Source: DASXBA01 sp046729895 (lineage in GTDB: Bacteria; Actinomycetota; Thermoleophilia; Solirubrobacterales; Thermoleophilaceae). Taken from it: 16,336 nt of DNA. A program made the position numbers and the translations under genes. Location of the stretch: the NCBI GenBank assembly GCA_046729895.1, contig JBKPHP010000264.1:1-16336 (forward strand). The letters run 5' to 3'. Below the pieces are notes generated by a model. That model did no database searches and was not told the origin of the DNA. It was given only the letters and a program-made list of their open reading frames with translations. Position 1 is the first letter of the stretch. The number at the start of each line of letters is the position of its first letter. Shown in pieces: positions 13,606 through 16,336 of this stretch.

Positions 13606-14438
13606 GCCGCCCGCCTCTCCAGCGCGACGTCGACGTGCCGGACCTCGCCGATCGGCAACTGAAGGAAACGCGTGCCAAGGCGGCGGAAGCCCTCGGGGTC
13701 GCCGGTGGCGAGGAAGTGGTAGACACCCCGCCGGCCCTCGTCGCGCCGAAGATCGGCAGCGCGCAGCTCGCGCTCCACCTCGCCCGCGATGGCCTCTCCG
13801 GAGCTCACGATGGTCACGCTTCGCCCCAGCTCCCGCTGGAGCACCGGGCGAACGAGCGGGTAGTGGGTGCAGCCCAGGATCAAGGTGTCCACGCCGGCCG
13901 ACTTCAGCGGCCCGCACGCGCTCTCCACGCAGGCGAGGGTGCGCTCGTCGACCTCCCCGCCCTCTTGGATCAGCGGGGCAAGCTCGGCGCTGGCCACTGC
14001 GTGCAGCTCGGCTTCGGGGGCCGCCATCCGCAGCGCTCGCTCGTAGGCCCGACTTGCAACGGTGGCCGGCGTGGCGAGCAGCCCTACCTTCCCGTTGTGG
14101 GTATGGGCCGCGGCCAGGCGCGACTCGGGCCGAACAACGCCAACCACCGGCACCTTGTCCCCGAGCTCCCGCCGGAGTACGGGCAGGGCCGCCGAGGTGG
14201 CCGAGTTGCAGGCCACCACCAGCAGCTTCGCACCGTCCGCGAGGAGGATCTCGGCGAGCTCGCGCGCGAAGCCGACGAGCTGCTGCCCGCTGCGGTCGCC
14301 GTAGGGGAACCGAGCGGTATCGCCGAGGTAGACGAAGTCCTCGTGCGGAAGCGACACGAGGCACTCGTGCAGGACCGTCAGACCGCCAACGCCGGAGTCG
14401 AAGACGGCGACCGGAAGCTCAGCGTCTCGCCGCGCCAC
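13602..14438 (-). CDS. murI: glutamate racemase
   Basis: 278 residues. MurI interconverts L- and D-glutamate, supplying D-Glu for peptidoglycan. It has LPVAVFDSGVGGLTVL (Asp14, Ser15), YLGDTARFPYGDRS near 37-50, the first catalytic cysteine in VVACNSATSAA (Cys77), and the second in LILGCTHYPLV (Cys190, His192). The GTG at 14438 gives a short normal N-terminus; the open frame continues upstream into the divergent gene but is shadow there. No ribosome-binding site is evident, so the message may be leaderless or nearly so. First gene of murI-rph-rdgB-CDF; the stop overlaps rph. It diverges from the patatin-like gene with 59 bases or fewer between them. Confidence 0.95.
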   Translation of the reverse strand: MARRDAELPVAVFDSGVGGLTVLHECLVSLPHEDFVYLGDTARFPYGDRSGQQLVGFARELAEILLADGAKLLVVACNSATSAALPVLRRELGDKVPVVGVVRPESRLAAAHTHNGKVGLLATPATVASRAYERALRMAAPEAELHAVASAELAPLIQEGGEVDERTLACVESACGPLKSAGVDTLILGCTHYPLVRPVLQRELGRSVTIVSSGEAIAGEVERELRAADLRRDEGRRGVYHFLATGDPEGFRRLGTRFLQLPIGEVRHVDVALERRAA

Positions 14439-14497
14439 GGTCGAACATGGTGGCACGGCTGACAGCTGGCGGCGGGCCCCTGGCAGAGTTTGGCCGC

Positions 14498-15718
14498 GTG
14501 GACCAGACGCGAGAGACCGTGGCGCTCGTCCTGGCCGGCGGCGGCGCACGCGGCGCCTACGAGGCCGGCGCCCTGTCGGTCCTCCTGCCGGCACTGGAGG
14601 ATGCGGGGCTGCGGCCGCGGATCATCGTCGGCACGAGCGTCGGCGCGATCAACGGCGTCTATGCGGCGTCGCGGGCACACGAGCCCGCCTCGAGCGTCAC
14701 CGCCGATGGCGAGGCCATCTGGCGGGAGCTGCGCTGGGAGCAGGTCGTGCGCCCGCTGGTCTCGCGCGGCACCCTGGAGCGGCTACTCCTCTACCTCGGC
14801 GAGGTGGCAGGCGTGCCGGGGGCGGAGATCCCAGGGCTGCTCGACCCCGCGCCGCTGGCCGAGACGCTGCTGCAGCGGGTCTCGTTCGAGCGGCTGCACG
14901 CCAACGTCGTCGACGGCCACCTCGATGCGGCCGCGGTGGTCGGCACCTCCTCGCTCACCAGCCGCTCGGTGGTCTTCCACGACGGCGGCCGCCCGCCCGC
15001 CCACGACCCCATCCGCGGCATCGACTACGTGGCAGCCGCTCTCGGAGACGAGCATGCGCGGGCCTCGGCAGCGATCCCCGGGTTCTTCCCGGCGGTTCAC
15101 GTGGAGCGTCCCCACCGCGCCGCGGGCTGGTATTTCGACGGCGGCACCCGGCTCAACACGCCGATCAAGCCGGCCCTCACCCTCGGCGCCGACCGGGTGG
15201 TGGTCGTGGCGCTCAACTCGGTCGCCCGCGCGCCGCCACAGCTCGCAGGAGAGGACCGCCCCGACGCGCTGGAGGGCGCCGCCCAGCTCATCCAGGCGGT
15301 GCTGGTCGATCCGCTCGTCCACGACGTCCGCACGCTGGCGATGGTCAACGAGCTCGTGGTGGCCGCCTCCGACCCCTCCGGTGAGCTGGCCGGCAAGCGA
15401 CGGGTGCCCTACGTGCTGGTGGCCCCACGGGAGCCCGACGCCATCGGGAAGATCGCCAGGCGGGTCTTCCGCGAGCACTTCTCGGACTCGCACGGCGCGC
15501 TCCGGTCGCCGAATGTGGCGCTGCTCGGCCGGCTCGTGGCCGGCGGGCGGGACCCTGCCCACGGTGAGCTCCTTAGCTACCTGTTCTTCGAGGGGGAGTT
15601 CGCGGGCGCTCTGATCGAGCTTGGCCGCCAGGACGCGCGCCGCTGGCTCGATGAGGAGCACGACGACGGGCTGTGGCAGGTCGGCCAGCCGGCGGTCGGC
15701 GGAGCCGGTGCGGAATGA
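14498..15718 (+). CDS. patatin-like phospholipase family protein
   Basis: 406 residues from GTG at 14498. A bacterial patatin domain with a Ser-Asp dyad: VALVLAGGGARGAYEAGAL (oxyanion loop GGGARG, 14-19), IIVGTSVGAINGVYAA with nucleophile Ser47 in GTSVG, and GWYFDGGTRLNTPI with Asp214 in the DGG motif. Such lipid acyl hydrolases act on phospholipids or other acyl esters, usually at the membrane. Beyond residue 220 there is a C-terminal region of about 190 residues (LVDPLVHDVRTLAMVNELVV, KIARRVFREHFSD, YLFFEGEFAGALIEL) found in the longer actinobacterial forms. No signal peptide. An in-frame ATG at 14447 would add 17 residues and leave only eight bases to murI; neither start has a good ribosome-binding site. 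The physiological substrate is unknown. Confidence 0.88.
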   Translation: MDQTRETVALVLAGGGARGAYEAGALSVLLPALEDAGLRPRIIVGTSVGAINGVYAASRAHEPASSVTADGEAIWRELRWEQVVRPLVSRGTLERLLLYLGEVAGVPGAEIPGLLDPAPLAETLLQRVSFERLHANVVDGHLDAAAVVGTSSLTSRSVVFHDGGRPPAHDPIRGIDYVAAALGDEHARASAAIPGFFPAVHVERPHRAAGWYFDGGTRLNTPIKPALTLGADRVVVVALNSVARAPPQLAGEDRPDALEGAAQLIQAVLVDPLVHDVRTLAMVNELVVAASDPSGELAGKRRVPYVLVAPREPDAIGKIARRVFREHFSDSHGALRSPNVALLGRLVAGGRDPAHGELLSYLFFEGEFAGALIELGRQDARRWLDEEHDDGLWQVGQPAVGGAGAE

Positions 15719-15724
15719 CCGCCC

Positions 15725-15740
15725 CGACGGCGTCCCGTCG
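15725..15740. terminator. candidate hairpin between convergent genes
   Basis: CGACGG and CCGTCG form a perfect 6-bp stem with a 4-base loop, in the 32 bases between the stop of the patatin-like gene and the stop of the Flp pilin gene. The position fits a shared terminator, but there is no T-run, and GC-rich DNA gives such stems often. Confidence 0.3.
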
Positions 15741-15750
15741 TCGTCGTCGC

Positions 15751-15981
15751 TCAGAACTGCACGCGCCTCACCGCCTGCTTGATCTTGCCGAGGATGATGT
15801 CGCCGAGCTCCTTGCCCTCGTCGGTCTTGAAGCCCTTCATGGCCGCCACTACGCCGGCCATGATCAGCGCGACCAGCAGGATCAGCGCGACGTACTCCAC
15901 GGTGCCCTGGCCGGTCCGGGCGCGGAGCGTGTCGAACGCTCCGAGCAGGCGGGCGTGGGCATAGCCGAAAGCGCGGTGCAT
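15751..15981 (-). CDS. Flp-type IVb pilin-like protein
   Basis: 76 residues. A basic leader (MHRAFGYAHARLLGAFDTLR then ARTG) ends at a prepilin-type site TG-QGTVEY: Gly24 before the cut, Glu at +5 and Tyr at +6, as in Flp pilins cut by the TadV-type peptidase. A 20-residue hydrophobic helix VALILLVALIMAGVVAAMKG follows, then a short charged tail KTDEGKELGDIILGKIKQAV. Flp pilins build tight-adherence (Tad) pili or serve as small pseudopilins. No tad assembly genes lie in the window. ATG at 15981 has GGAGG six bases upstream; an in-frame ATG at 16014 lacks one. Convergent with the patatin-like gene. Confidence 0.83.
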   Translation of the reverse strand: MHRAFGYAHARLLGAFDTLRARTGQGTVEYVALILLVALIMAGVVAAMKGFKTDEGKELGDIILGKIKQAVRRVQF

Positions 15982-16087
15982 GTGGGACCTCCGTTCGTCT
16001 TTGACGGGAGGCATGGTCCGGCGACGGCTCACACGACTCCAGACGCGTATGTGAAGCGATAGCGACGGAAGCGCTACGTTGCAGAAC

Positions 16088-16258
16088 GTGGCCGGCTGGG
16101 ACGACGACGACTGGGTGGGCGAGCCCCCGGAGGGCCACCACACGCGCGACATGGCCGACCCGGGCTACTGGCGCCGGATACCGCCGGTCGCGGCGATCGG
16201 CGCCGCCGGTGTCGTCCTCGGCCTGATCGTGCTGATCGTGGTCCTGCTGCTCCAGTAG
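16088..16258 (+). CDS. small tail-anchored membrane protein
   Basis: 56 codons from GTG at 16088 to TAG at 16256-16258. An acidic, Trp-rich head (AGWDDDDWVGEPPEGHHTRD) and DPGYWRRIPP precede one hydrophobic helix (about 34-55: AAIGAAGVVLGLIVLIVVLL) at the very C-terminus. All but two codons end in G or C, which strongly supports coding. No clear ribosome-binding site. With no signal peptide and a terminal helix, the head probably faces the cytoplasm. It is divergent from the Flp pilin gene (about 106 bases between starts) and 36 bases upstream of the glutamine amidotransferase start on the same strand, so these two may be co-transcribed. I do not recognise the family. Confidence 0.65.
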   Translation: MAGWDDDDWVGEPPEGHHTRDMADPGYWRRIPPVAAIGAAGVVLGLIVLIVVLLLQ

Positions 16259-16294
16259 AGGACCCGGCGGACCCTCCTGCGACCATTCCTGCCC

Positions 16295-16336
16295 GTGTGC
16301 GGCATCGGCGCGATCCTGGATCCGGTGGGCTCAGCC
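16295..16336 (+). CDS. class II glutamine amidotransferase, probably asparagine synthase-like (first 14 codons)
   Basis: Only 14 codons lie in the window: a GTG start then CGIGAILDPVGSA. The pattern Met-Cys-Gly-Ile followed by a small residue and a Leu-Asp turn marks the N-terminus of class II (Ntn) glutamine amidotransferases, in which Cys2 becomes the N-terminal nucleophile after methionine removal. CGIGAILD is most like the asparagine synthase group; glutamate synthase, PurF and GlmS openings differ more. The enzyme would release ammonia from glutamine for transfer to a second substrate. The rest is beyond the right edge, so the synthase domain cannot be checked. No strong ribosome-binding site is seen. 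Confidence 0.6.
   Translation, partial: MCGIGAILDPVGSA

Noticed and set aside
13214..14446. Long plus-strand extension upstream of the patatin-like gene
   Set aside because: Overlaps rph and murI antisense and is low-complexity Arg/Ser/Pro-rich. The patatin domain begins just after 14498.
14783..16141. Minus-strand open frame of about 452 codons through the patatin-like gene
   Set aside because: Its content is antisense to a gene with clear GGGARG, GTSVG and DGG motifs. Only the 15751-15981 stretch in another frame is a real minus-strand gene.
1..16336. CRISPR array, tRNA, rRNA, transposase, integrase
   Set aside because: No spaced direct repeats, cloverleaf-like sequence, rRNA core segment or mobile-element enzyme motif was seen on either strand.

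Overview
The window is very GC-rich (roughly 70%), and its genes use GTG starts freely and end codons in G or C. Gene content and order (GuaB3-type IMPDH relative, actinobacterial-type PyrF, roadblock-like protein, Flp pilin, TldD/TldE pair, small membrane proteins) suggest a high-GC actinobacterium, most likely of the Thermoleophilia/Solirubrobacterales type. That placement is inference from protein flavour, not from a marker gene. I see no rRNA, tRNA, CRISPR array, transposase or integrase.

Left block (1-4177, all minus strand, read right to left): an HU-like DNA-binding protein, PyrF (orotidine-5'-phosphate decarboxylase), a membrane-anchored LysM protein, a D-alanyl-D-alanine carboxypeptidase, a PfkB-family 1-phosphofructokinase-like kinase, and the start of a GuaB3 gene cut by the window edge. 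LysM, carboxypeptidase and kinase are joined by 4-base stop/start overlaps, so nucleotide synthesis, wall maturation and sugar-phosphate metabolism appear co-transcribed.

Middle corridor (about 4178-7838) differs from the rest. It holds a family 2 glycosyltransferase relic broken by several frameshifts, an intact glutathione S-transferase-like gene, a methyltransferase relic that has lost its SAM-binding glycine loop, a secreted beta-sandwich-type protein, and a short orphan coding-like scrap. It looks like a site of gene gain and decay between two blocks of core genes.

Tld block (7839-11180, minus): a roadblock/LC7-like small protein, a 78-residue unknown protein, TldD (metalloprotease with HExxxH) and TldE/PmbA, all four linked by 4-base overlaps. 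TldD/TldE proteases are known for maturing or degrading peptides; the two small partners are not standard members and make this the best candidate here for an undescribed functional unit. A 46-codon membrane-protein gene lies on the plus strand just beyond it.

Housekeeping block (11332-14438, minus): glutamate racemase MurI, RNase PH, the RdgB/HAM1 nucleotide pyrophosphatase and a cation diffusion facilitator, again tightly coupled. Divergent from murI is a patatin-like phospholipase (plus strand). The right end carries an isolated Flp-type pilin (minus), a small tail-anchored membrane protein (plus) and the first 14 codons of a class II glutamine amidotransferase, probably asparagine synthase-like (plus).
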